Of a DNA stretch of 64,000 nt, positions 44,422 through 51,124 are shown piece after piece (position 1 is the first letter of the stretch; the number at the start of each line of letters is the position of its first letter). This stretch comes from JAJDNS01 sp963578825. Its GTDB lineage: Bacteria > Acidobacteriota > Vicinamibacteria > Fen-336. Where the stretch lies: contig CAUZDW010000003.1 in the NCBI GenBank assembly GCA_963578825.1, positions 103,630-167,629 on the forward strand, written 5' to 3'. The notes below the pieces were generated by a model. The model ran no database searches and was not told the origin of the DNA. It worked only from the letters and a program-made list of their open reading frames with translations. Made by a program: the position numbers and the translations under genes.

Positions 44422-44442
44422 GTTCTAGAAATGGGCTAGAAC
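44422..44442. repeat. Perfect inverted repeat GTTCTAG-N7-CTAGAAC
   Basis: 7-bp arms (44422-44428 and 44436-44442), 15 bp upstream of the start codon of the 44407 gene. Position fits an operator for that gene; no regulator gene is adjacent. Confidence 0.45.
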
Positions 44443-44471
44443 CTTGGGGTCACGATTACCCGCAACCAGGC

Positions 44472-45581
44472 TCAAGATCCCTCGTTACTGTGCCGGTTTT
44501 GTGCCGGTTCTCGGTCCACAGAGGCCACTTCGAGCGCCTTTGACAGTGTGGTCGTAGGCTCCAAGTAGTTGATGGAGTTGACTGAGTTGCTGGTGTTGAC
44601 CTTGGGGTCTGCGTTCAAGTCCCACCTCCGGCACCAGTCGCGCGCTTGAGCCTCAACACCGTCTGCGCCCGCCGAAGGTGGCTGTGCCGGTATTGTGCCG
44701 GTCCTCATCCTGCCCATGTTGACGACGTTCCTCTCCTTGGGCTGAGCTTCTAGCCAAGCTTCGGCGGTCTGGAGGGCAGCAGCGGTCTCTGTTTCCTCGA
44801 TGATGTTGTAGCGGTCCAGCATGGATCTGGTCTTGTGGCCGCTCACCTTCATGGCGATGGTGGGGTCCACGCCGGAACGGATGAGGGTGCGGACGGCCGA
44901 GCGCCGAAGATCGTGGAAGAGCCGGCTTGGAGGTAGCCCCGCGGCGTTCAGGGCGGAGCGCCATCGATCTCGGAAGGGACCCATCTTCCTGCCGGAACGG
45001 TGGAAGATCAGTGGGCAGTCGAACCGTCGGGATTGTAGGCGCCGCTCGATGATGGTCCGAGTCCGACCGGCGAACCCGAACGCACGCCCGTCTTTGTTCT
45101 TCACGATGCGACTCGGGACGCGGAGGACCCAGGTGCCCTCAGAGCGGTCCAGCATGTCCCAGGTGAGCTGACTGATCTCACCCCGACGCATCCCTGTCAG
45201 CCAACCCCACTCGATGAAATCGCCCACGTCCGAGTCGTCCATGTGGGAGAGGAGGGCGTTGACCTCGGCGAGTGCGGCGATGGTGCAGTCCACGGTCGAC
45301 CGGACCGCTACGCCCTGCTTGCGGAGTGAACGGCAAAGCTCCGCGGCACGGAGGTAGAGCTCGATACCCGACGGCTCCAGGAAGAGCAGATCCTGGAATG
45401 ATCGCTGGATCGCGCCTCGCTCTCGATCGCGACGAAGGCCCTGGAAGACCTCGGCCGCCACAATCCCGCACGTATAGATGTCCTCCTCGCCCTGGAGCAG
45501 GTCAGTCAGGGCGTCGGCGGCCGGCGAGGGGAAGCCGTTCAGGTAGTCCACCCAGGCCGAAGTGTCGACGAGGACGCTCAC
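44472..45581 (-). CDS. Chimeric PIN-domain (VapC) / tyrosine recombinase ORF
   Basis: 369 aa. Residues 1 to about 108 are a PIN RNase toxin: VSVLVDTSAWVDYLNG with the first catalytic Asp, EVFQGLRRDRERG and TVDCTIAAL with a later one. From about residue 110 (ALLSHMDDSDVGDFIEWGWLTGMRRGEI) it is the catalytic half of a phage-type integrase: Arg in TGMRRGEI, HDLRRSAVRTLIRSG, and SGHKTRSMLDRYNI with His and the nucleophile Tyr. The integrase N-terminal arm- and core-binding domains are absent. The ORF then reads through att into element A. Likely the product of a deletion joining vapC and int. GTG start overlaps the VapB stop. Confidence 0.8.
   Translation of the reverse strand: MSVLVDTSAWVDYLNGFPSPAADALTDLLQGEEDIYTCGIVAAEVFQGLRRDRERGAIQRSFQDLLFLEPSGIELYLRAAELCRSLRKQGVAVRSTVDCTIAALAEVNALLSHMDDSDVGDFIEWGWLTGMRRGEISQLTWDMLDRSEGTWVLRVPSRIVKNKDGRAFGFAGRTRTIIERRLQSRRFDCPLIFHRSGRKMGPFRDRWRSALNAAGLPPSRLFHDLRRSAVRTLIRSGVDPTIAMKVSGHKTRSMLDRYNIIEETETAAALQTAEAWLEAQPKERNVVNMGRMRTGTIPAQPPSAGADGVEAQARDWCRRWDLNADPKVNTSNSVNSINYLEPTTTLSKALEVASVDREPAQNRHSNEGS
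44613..44636 (+). repeat. attM: second copy of the tRNA-Leu 3' end
   Basis: 24 bp identical to 37762-37785, here not attached to a tRNA. It is followed by the same integrase 3' end as the first copy, so it marks the junction of two tandemly integrated elements. It lies within the reading frame of the PIN/integrase chimera. Confidence 0.85.
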
Positions 45582-45736
45582 GAGGCCGAGCTCTTGCGCT
45601 CCCGGAGCTCATCCAGGTTGCCCTCCCATCGAACCCGTCCCCGGTATTTGAGCAGCCGGCGAACGCGCCGCCGCCGCGCGTATTCGCGAAGCGCCCAGCC
45701 GTCCTCGTCATCCCGGGGGCGGTGTTCATGGCACCG
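45578..45736 (-). pseudogene. VapB-type antitoxin, N-terminally truncated
   Basis: The frame ending in TGA at 45578-45580 reads ALREYARRRRVRRLLKYRG, then RVRWEGNLDELRERKSS, the C-terminal half of a VapB (DUF2191-like) antitoxin. The stop overlaps the toxin GTG (GTGA), the classic vapBC arrangement. Upstream, the similarity ends near 45710 and an in-frame stop at 45737-45739 occurs before any start codon, so the DNA-binding N-terminus is missing. Confidence 0.65.
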
Positions 45737-45771
45737 TCAAGCGCCGCGTCGATCGTCCCGTTCTGGGCTGG

Positions 45772-45800
45772 CCCTCAACTCGGGTCGCCCGAATTGAGGG
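45772..45800. repeat. Hairpin ccctcaactcggg-tcg-cccgaattgaggg
   Basis: Two 13-base arms with one mismatch around a 3-base loop. It lies upstream of the truncated antitoxin and could be a terminator or an operator remnant of the vapBC locus. Confidence 0.5.
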
Positions 45801-46050
45801 TCCACGACTCAACTCGTTTCGGGAGGAGTCGAGGGGCAGAGCTCAGCTCTCGCCGGAGGCCGCCACAGCTTGCTACTGGTACGTTCGGCTCACCAGGAGC
45901 ACGCGGTCGAACCATGCATCAGGGATGAGGGCTGCCGCTCGCTGTCGAGAGTCAGAGTGTCGCTCGCGGGGAGCGAAACGGGCTCGATTGGAACCCCCGG
46001 CGTTTTCGGTGCTAGAGTGGCCAAAGGAGCTGGCTTTGAGCCGGCTCTGG

Positions 46051-46074
46051 GTCCAAACCCTACCTCCGGCACCA
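46051..46074 (+). repeat. attR: degenerate third copy of the tRNA-Leu 3' end
   Basis: 20 of 24 bases match the core, and the terminal acctccggcacca is identical. The right boundary of the island with chromosomal rnr. Confidence 0.7.
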
Positions 46075-46126
46075 GCCCCTGGGCGGTCCTCCGATAGCCA
46101 CATCAACACCCAGCCTCGCGCAGCGC

Positions 46127-48295
46127 GTGCTCGACCTCCTGGCGAGCCACGGTCGGCCGCTGTCCGTGCGCGAGGTGTTCCGGCGGCTCGAGCTCGAGAG
46201 TGCCGAGCGCGGCGAGCTCAAGAAGGTCCTTCGCGGGCTGATCGAGGAGGGCACGGTCGTCAAGCTCCGCGGGGCCCGTGTGGGCCTTCCCTCCCGAATG
46301 AACCTGGTGGTGGGGCGGCTTCGGTGCAATCCCGGCGGCTTCGGGTTTGTGATTCCCGACGGCGAGCGCAAGGGTGGCGGGGATGTGTTCGTCCCTCCTG
46401 CCAGCCACAGGGACGCGCTTCACGGCGATCGTGTCGTGGTCCGGGTGGAGCGACGCACGTCCAAGGGACTCGAGGGGCGGATCATCCGGGTCCTCGAGCG
46501 TGCGCAGCAGCGGGTGGTGGGTCGCTACGAGAGCGACGGACGTTTCGGAGGCCACGTGGTGCCCTTCGACCGGCGGGTGCTGCAGGAGTTCTTCGTGCCG
46601 AAGGGCGAGGAGAAGGGGGCCGAGTCCGGGCAGATGGTGACGGTGGAGATCACCCACCCTCCGACGGCCAACCGCAACCCGATGGGTCGGGTCGTGGAGG
46701 TGCTGGGCACGCTGACCGACCCGGGTGTCGACCTCAAGGTCGTGATGGCGAAACACAACCTTCCCGATGTGTTCCCGGAGGAAGTGGAGGCCGAGGCCGA
46801 GCGGGTGGCTCGGGCCCCGGGCTCCGGAGAGACCGAAGGCCGCACCGACTTTCGCGACTGGGCCACGGTGACCATCGATCCGGCGACAGCGAAGGACCAT
46901 GACGACGCGGTGAGCATCGAACGCCTCGACGGGGGCGGGTGGCGTCTGGCCGTTCACATCGCCGACGTGGCCCACTACGTCCAGGAGGGACGGTCCCTCG
47001 ATGAGGAGGCGTACCTGCGGGGGACGTCGGTCTATTTTCCGGACCGGGTCGTGCCCATGCTCCCGCACGCCCTGTCGAGCGATGTCTGCAGCTTGGTCGA
47101 GGGGAAGGATCGCCTCACCCAGACGGCGGTGCTGGAGCTCGACCCGAAGGGCCGGGTCCAGAGCAGCAAGCTGCACGACGGCTTGATCAGGAGCGCCGCT
47201 CGCCTGAGCTACCAGGACGCCCAGGGGATCGTGGATGGGGACGAGAAGCTCCGGAAGCGCTACGCCGCCGTCGTGCCGTCCATCGAAGCCATGGACGAGC
47301 TCGCAAAGCTCATGCGGCGCAGGCGCTACGAGCGCGGTGCCCTGGACTTCGACCTGCCCGAGCCCAAGCTGATCCTCGATGAAGACGGCGAGATGACGGG
47401 GATCGTCGCCCACGAGCGTCTCGACAGCATGCGCCTCGTGGAAGAGTTTATGCTGGCCGCCAACGAAGCGGTGGCGGAGACGCTTCACAAGGCGGAGAGG
47501 GGGGCTCTCTACCGGGTGCACGAGCGCCCGGATCCCGAGCGCGTGGCGGAGTTCTGCGAGCTCGTGGCCTCGCTGGGATATCGGATTCCGGGGGACCTGG
47601 AGGCGATTCGTCCCGAGGACTTCCAGCTCATCATCCGGCAGATCCAGGGCAAGCCTGAGGAGAAGCTGGTCTCGTACCTCCTGCTGCGAACGATGAAGCT
47701 GGCCCAGTACCACGAGGACAACCTCGGCCACTTCGGACTGGCCACCGACATGTACGCGCATTTCACCAGCCCGATCCGCCGCTACCCCGACCTCGTGGTC
47801 CACCGTGCCCTGAGGGCGCTCCGTGGAGGGCCTGACGCCGAGCGGGAAGCGAGCCTGCGGGAGCGGCTCCCGGAGATGGGACGTCATCTGTCCGAGGCGG
47901 AGAGGCGGGCCGCCGAGGCCGAGCGCGAGCTCATGGAGTGGAAGAAGGTCCGCTTCATGGCCGGCAAGCTCGGCGAGACGTACCAGGGCTACGTGACCGG
48001 CGTGCAGGCCTTCGGGCTCTTCGTCGAGCTCGAGGAGGTCTATGTCCAGGGGCTCGTGCACGTGTCGACGATGACGGACGACTACTACCACTTCGACGAG
48101 AAGGCCCACCGCCTCAAGGGCGAGAGCAACGACCGGACCTACCGGCTCGGAGACCGGGTCGAGGTTCAGGTCGTGAAGGTCGACCTGGACAGGCGCCAGA
48201 TCGATTTCGCCCTAGTGGACGTCCTGGAGCGGGCGGGGGCCAGGCGTCGCAGCCGCGGCCGGGCCAGCCGTCCCCGGTGGCCTCGCCGGCGATGA
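46127..48295 (+). CDS. rnr: Ribonuclease R (RNB-family 3'-5' exoribonuclease)
   Basis: Degrades structured RNA, cytosol; 722 aa. Order: N-terminal winged-helix (LLASHGRPLSVREVFRRLEL), cold-shock domains, RNB catalytic domain with DPATAKDHDDAVSIERLDGGGWRLAVHIADVAHYV (the metal-binding Asp cluster) and ALSSDVCSLVEGKDRL, the FTSPIRRYPDLVVHRAL block, then S1 domain (YQGYVTGVQAFGLFVEL) and a short basic tail. GTG start at 46127, with the frame open upstream into att. The tRNA-Leu integration event ends only 52 bp before it, so its original promoter context may have changed. Confidence 0.95.
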   Translation: MLDLLASHGRPLSVREVFRRLELESAERGELKKVLRGLIEEGTVVKLRGARVGLPSRMNLVVGRLRCNPGGFGFVIPDGERKGGGDVFVPPASHRDALHGDRVVVRVERRTSKGLEGRIIRVLERAQQRVVGRYESDGRFGGHVVPFDRRVLQEFFVPKGEEKGAESGQMVTVEITHPPTANRNPMGRVVEVLGTLTDPGVDLKVVMAKHNLPDVFPEEVEAEAERVARAPGSGETEGRTDFRDWATVTIDPATAKDHDDAVSIERLDGGGWRLAVHIADVAHYVQEGRSLDEEAYLRGTSVYFPDRVVPMLPHALSSDVCSLVEGKDRLTQTAVLELDPKGRVQSSKLHDGLIRSAARLSYQDAQGIVDGDEKLRKRYAAVVPSIEAMDELAKLMRRRRYERGALDFDLPEPKLILDEDGEMTGIVAHERLDSMRLVEEFMLAANEAVAETLHKAERGALYRVHERPDPERVAEFCELVASLGYRIPGDLEAIRPEDFQLIIRQIQGKPEEKLVSYLLLRTMKLAQYHEDNLGHFGLATDMYAHFTSPIRRYPDLVVHRALRALRGGPDAEREASLRERLPEMGRHLSEAERRAAEAERELMEWKKVRFMAGKLGETYQGYVTGVQAFGLFVELEEVYVQGLVHVSTMTDDYYHFDEKAHRLKGESNDRTYRLGDRVEVQVVKVDLDRRQIDFALVDVLERAGARRRSRGRASRPRWPRRR

Positions 48296-48309
48296 GGTTG
48301 CCGGCCCGG

Positions 48310-48338
48310 TTGTGGGTGACGCCCCCTCCCACTAGAAT
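48310..48338 (+). promoter_or_regulatory. Putative promoter upstream of the 48.4-kb gene and selB
   Basis: TTGTGG (48310-48315), a 17-bp spacer and TAGAAT (48333-48338), in the 85-bp gap after rnr. The -10 box matches five of six consensus bases. Start codon is 43 bp downstream of the -10. Confidence 0.45.
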
Positions 48339-48380
48339 ACCCGGGCCGCGCGACACCCTGGCCACCGACGGAGCACGATC

Positions 48381-48743
48381 GTGACCCCAGCACAGAGACC
48401 GACATCCCGTCCCGGCGAGACACGGACGGTGGCGCTGAACCTGACCGCGAAGGAGCTCACCTTCCTCCAGAAGGTCACGCGCCAGGAGTACCACTTCATC
48501 ACGGACGACGAGCAGCAGGCTCGCCTCGAGCTGCGGGACAAGCTCGTGGAAGCGGCGTTCGACCAGGCGAAGGGCCGTGTGGTCCTGACTCTCTCCCGGG
48601 ACGAGCTGCTCTTCCTGATCAAGGTCGTGCGCGAGAACTTCTCCTTCATTGCCCGGGCGGAGAAGGAGGCGCGGCTGGCGCTGGAGGCCAAGCTGCACAA
48701 GACCGGGGAGTCGGTCTTCGGTGTCGCCACCCGAACGGGCTGA
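48381..48743 (+). CDS. Conserved small protein of unknown function
   Basis: 120 aa, GTG start. It contains two similar helical halves: VALNLTAKELTFLQKVTRQEYHFI and VVLTLSRDELLFLIKVVRENFSFI share the pattern V-x-L-x-L-(T/S)-x-x-E-L-x-F-L-x-K-V, so it looks like an internal duplication. Charged and soluble, with no catalytic motif. Family unknown to me. Its end overlaps the selB start by 23 bases, so the two may be coupled. Confidence 0.65.
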   Translation: MTPAQRPTSRPGETRTVALNLTAKELTFLQKVTRQEYHFITDDEQQARLELRDKLVEAAFDQAKGRVVLTLSRDELLFLIKVVRENFSFIARAEKEARLALEAKLHKTGESVFGVATRTG

Positions 48744-50643
48744 GCCTCCGCTGCGTTCCTTCATCGTCGGGACCGCGGGTCACATCGACCACGGCAAGAG
48801 CGCCTTGGTGCAGGCGCTCACGGGCACCGATCCCGACCGGCTGAAAGAGGAGCGCGAGCGCGGCATCACCATCGACCTGGGCTTCGCCCACTGCGACCTG
48901 GGGGCCGGTGTGGTCGCGTCCTTCGTCGACGTTCCCGGTCACGAACGATTCGTCCGCAACATGCTCGCCGGGGCTCACGGCATCGACGCGCTCGTCCTGG
49001 TGGTGGCTGCCGACGGGTCGGTGATGCCCCAGACCCGGGAGCATTTCCACATCGGCCGCCTGCTCGAGGTGCCCCGGGGCCTGATCGCCATCTCCAAGTG
49101 CGATCTCGCCGACAAGGAGACCCAGGCCCTGGTGGAGCTCGAGGCGCGAGAGCTCGTCTCCGAGTCGTTTCTCGAGGGTGCGCCCGTACTGCGGGTGTCC
49201 GCTCGTACCGGGGAGGGGTTGTCGGAGCTCAAGGCGGCTCTGCTGGCCCTGGCAGCCGAGGTTCCCTCGCGTCCTCACGACGGTCTTCTCCGATTGCCGG
49301 TGGATCGCGTGTTCTCCATGCGGGGCTTCGGCACGGTCGTCACGGGGGTCCTCGTGGGCGGTGAGCTGTCGGTCGGCGACGAAGTCGAGGCCCTTCCGTC
49401 AGGGCATCGAGGCCGGGTGCGGGGGTTGCAGGTGCACGGAGAAGCAGTCGGGGTCGCCCGCGCCGGCACCCGCACGGCGGTCAACCTGGGCGGCGTCGAG
49501 GTCGAGGACCTGGGCCGCGGCGAAGTCCTGATCGCCCCGGGGACGATGAGCGCCACGTCCATGATCGACGTGGAGATTTCGCTTCTCGCTTCGGCCCGGC
49601 CCCTGGTCGAGGGGGCGCGGGTCCGGGTCCACGTTGCCAGTGCCGAGGTGCTGGCCCGGGTGCGGCTGCTGGGCACCAGGAAGCTGGAGCCTGGGGCGAG
49701 TGCCCTTGGACAGCTCCGACTCGAGGCGCCGGCGCTGGCAGGACGGGGCGACCGCCTGATCCTTCGCTCGTACTCGCCCATGGCCACCATCGGAGGAGCC
49801 CGGGTCGTGGATCCCGGACCACCTCGCCGCAAGACCGCCGACCGCCCTGCCGTCGAGCGGCTGCATGCCGCCACGCGACTCGACGAAGCGGCCCTGGCCA
49901 TGGTGGAGGAGGCGGGCCGGGCGGGTCTCGAAGCGCCGGTGCTGGCAGGGCGACTCACGGTTCCCGTGCAGCAGCTTCGGCCGGTCCTGGAAAGCGCTCC
50001 GGCGATGGTCACCCTGGGCGGAGTGCCGTCGGTGGTGCTGTCCAGGGTCGTGCTCGACCAGTTGGCGGAAGAGGTCGTCGAGACCCTGGGCCGCCGCCAC
50101 CGGGAGCGTCCCCTCGAAGCAGGGATTCCCCGGGAAGAGCTAAGGAGCCGCGTGTTTGCCACCGCCCCCGGAGCGTCCTTCGAGCGAGTGCTCGAGGAGC
50201 TCGGGAACGCGGGAAAAGTGAGGCTGGCGCCCGACGTCATCGCCCTGGCCTCCCACGAGGTGCGGCTGTCGGCTGGCGAGGAGGAGGTGCGTGAGCTCCT
50301 GCTCAGCGACGCCGGTGCGGCGGGCCTCGCCGGGGTGGACGTACCCGCCGTGGCCGAGCGGAGCGGCAGGGACGTGGGGCTCCTCGATCGAGTGGCGCGG
50401 GTTCTCGTTCGCGAGGGTCTCCTCGAACGGGTGGGCCGGGGGCTGCTCGTTCACCGGGAGACCCTCGACACCCTGAAGAAGGACGTGCTGCAGCGCTGGC
50501 CGCCGGGCTCGAGGCTCGACGTGGGCGGATTCAAGGAGCTGACCGGGCTGTCGCGCAAGTACGTGATTCCCCTGCTCGAGTATCTGGACCGCGAGCGCAT
50601 CACACGGCGCGCCGGCAACGACCGGCTCATCCTGGGCCGATGA
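48721..50643 (+). CDS. selB: Selenocysteine-specific translation elongation factor SelB
   Basis: Delivers Sec-tRNA to UGA codons marked by a SECIS element; 640 aa. GTPase motifs: G1 GTAGHIDHGKSAL, G2 RGITIDLGFA, G3 DVPGHERFVRNML and G4 SKCDLAD. Domains 2 and 3 follow, then the C-terminal winged-helix repeats (from about residue 380) that bind SECIS RNA, which separates it from EF-Tu. Start at the GTG at 48721 (SPPERAEPPLRSFIVGTAGH). Implies that the organism makes selenoproteins; selA, selC and selD are not in the window. Confidence 0.94.
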   Translation: MSPPERAEPPLRSFIVGTAGHIDHGKSALVQALTGTDPDRLKEERERGITIDLGFAHCDLGAGVVASFVDVPGHERFVRNMLAGAHGIDALVLVVAADGSVMPQTREHFHIGRLLEVPRGLIAISKCDLADKETQALVELEARELVSESFLEGAPVLRVSARTGEGLSELKAALLALAAEVPSRPHDGLLRLPVDRVFSMRGFGTVVTGVLVGGELSVGDEVEALPSGHRGRVRGLQVHGEAVGVARAGTRTAVNLGGVEVEDLGRGEVLIAPGTMSATSMIDVEISLLASARPLVEGARVRVHVASAEVLARVRLLGTRKLEPGASALGQLRLEAPALAGRGDRLILRSYSPMATIGGARVVDPGPPRRKTADRPAVERLHAATRLDEAALAMVEEAGRAGLEAPVLAGRLTVPVQQLRPVLESAPAMVTLGGVPSVVLSRVVLDQLAEEVVETLGRRHRERPLEAGIPREELRSRVFATAPGASFERVLEELGNAGKVRLAPDVIALASHEVRLSAGEEEVRELLLSDAGAAGLAGVDVPAVAERSGRDVGLLDRVARVLVREGLLERVGRGLLVHRETLDTLKKDVLQRWPPGSRLDVGGFKELTGLSRKYVIPLLEYLDRERITRRAGNDRLILGR

Positions 50644-50672
50644 CTGGGCGGTCGGGCTAGAATGGAGCTGGC

Positions 50673-51050
50673 ATGACGGTCCCGAAGGACGCGAACAAAC
50701 GGCGGGTAGGTGGCGCGATCCGCGTCCCGTTCGTGAGGCGCTGCGAGCTCGACTTCGGAGACGACAGCTCCGGCGTTGCCTTCATCGTGAACATCAACGT
50801 GCTCGGGGCCTACCTGGCTCACGACGTGATGCCCGCCCTGGGTCGGGAGGTCGTCTGCCAGTTCCAGGTGCCGGGTCGCGAGGGCCATGTCCGGATCCCC
50901 GGCGTCGTGGCCTGGACCAACCCCTCTCAGGAGCACCCGGTCCACAGCCTCCCGCCCGGCTTCGGCGTGACTTTCCGGGACCTGAGCGAGGAGTCGCGAG
51001 GCCGGATCGAAGAGGTGGTCTTCGACTACCTCGCCCGCCAGAAGACGTAG
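50673..51050 (+). CDS. PilZ-domain protein
   Basis: 125 aa, one domain. Pattern KRRVGGAIRVPFVRRCELDFG, then FIVNINVLGAYLAHDVMPALG, VPGVVAWTN and LPPGFGVTFRDLSEESR. The final block and the N-I-N-x-x-G turn are those of PilZ (the canonical D/NxSxxG is varied here, and the upstream RxxxR is only approximate). c-di-GMP binding is therefore possible but uncertain. Starts 29 bp after selB. Confidence 0.75.
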   Translation: MTVPKDANKRRVGGAIRVPFVRRCELDFGDDSSGVAFIVNINVLGAYLAHDVMPALGREVVCQFQVPGREGHVRIPGVVAWTNPSQEHPVHSLPPGFGVTFRDLSEESRGRIEEVVFDYLARQKT

Positions 51051-51122
51051 GGGTCAAGTCTGCCATTTTGCGTTTTCGGATGTCCCGGACGACCGAAAGC
51101 GCAAAATGGCAGATCTGACCCC
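51050..51122. repeat. REP-like imperfect palindrome between convergent genes
   Basis: Two 30-base arms (51050-51079 and 51093-51122) with a 13-base loop, matching at about 26 of 30 positions. The arms begin ggggtcaagtctgccatttt and, on the other strand, ggggtcagatctgccatttt. This ggggtca-n-tctgc-attttg type is familiar from REP elements mobilised by RAYT (TnpA-REP) transposases. It fills the 74-bp gap between the stops of pilZ and pdhC and may act as a two-way terminator. Confidence 0.75.
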
Positions 51123-51124
51123 CG

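Larger units (their letters stand above)
37786..46074. mobile_element. tRNA-Leu genomic island, two elements in tandem
   Basis: Bounded by the tRNA-Leu 3' end and a degenerate copy just before rnr, with a third copy at 44613-44636. Element A (37786-44636) carries an integrase 3' remnant, a DUF2085 gene, a secreted protein, the Lol-like operon and a conserved mobile-element gene. Element B (44637-46074) carries a PIN/recombinase chimera and a VapB remnant. Codon third positions are visibly less G/C-biased than in the flanking core genes, consistent with transfer. No intact integrase gene is present, so the island is probably immobile on its own. Confidence 0.8.
45737..46126. other. Right end of island and rnr upstream region
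   Basis: No gene supported. Holds the hairpin at 45772-45800, then ordinary-looking sequence, a second hairpin (gagctggc / gccggctc, about 46027-46047) and the degenerate att copy. The 52 bases between att and rnr would be the original sequence downstream of tRNA-Leu, so the island separates rnr from the tRNA gene. Confidence 0.5.

Noticed and set aside
46010..46074. tRNA-like fold before rnr (hairpin with loop ctttgag, then a T-loop-like segment and CCA)
   Set aside because: The 5' side cannot pair with the 3' acceptor ctccggc and there is no proper D-arm. It is better explained as the right att copy next to an unrelated hairpin.
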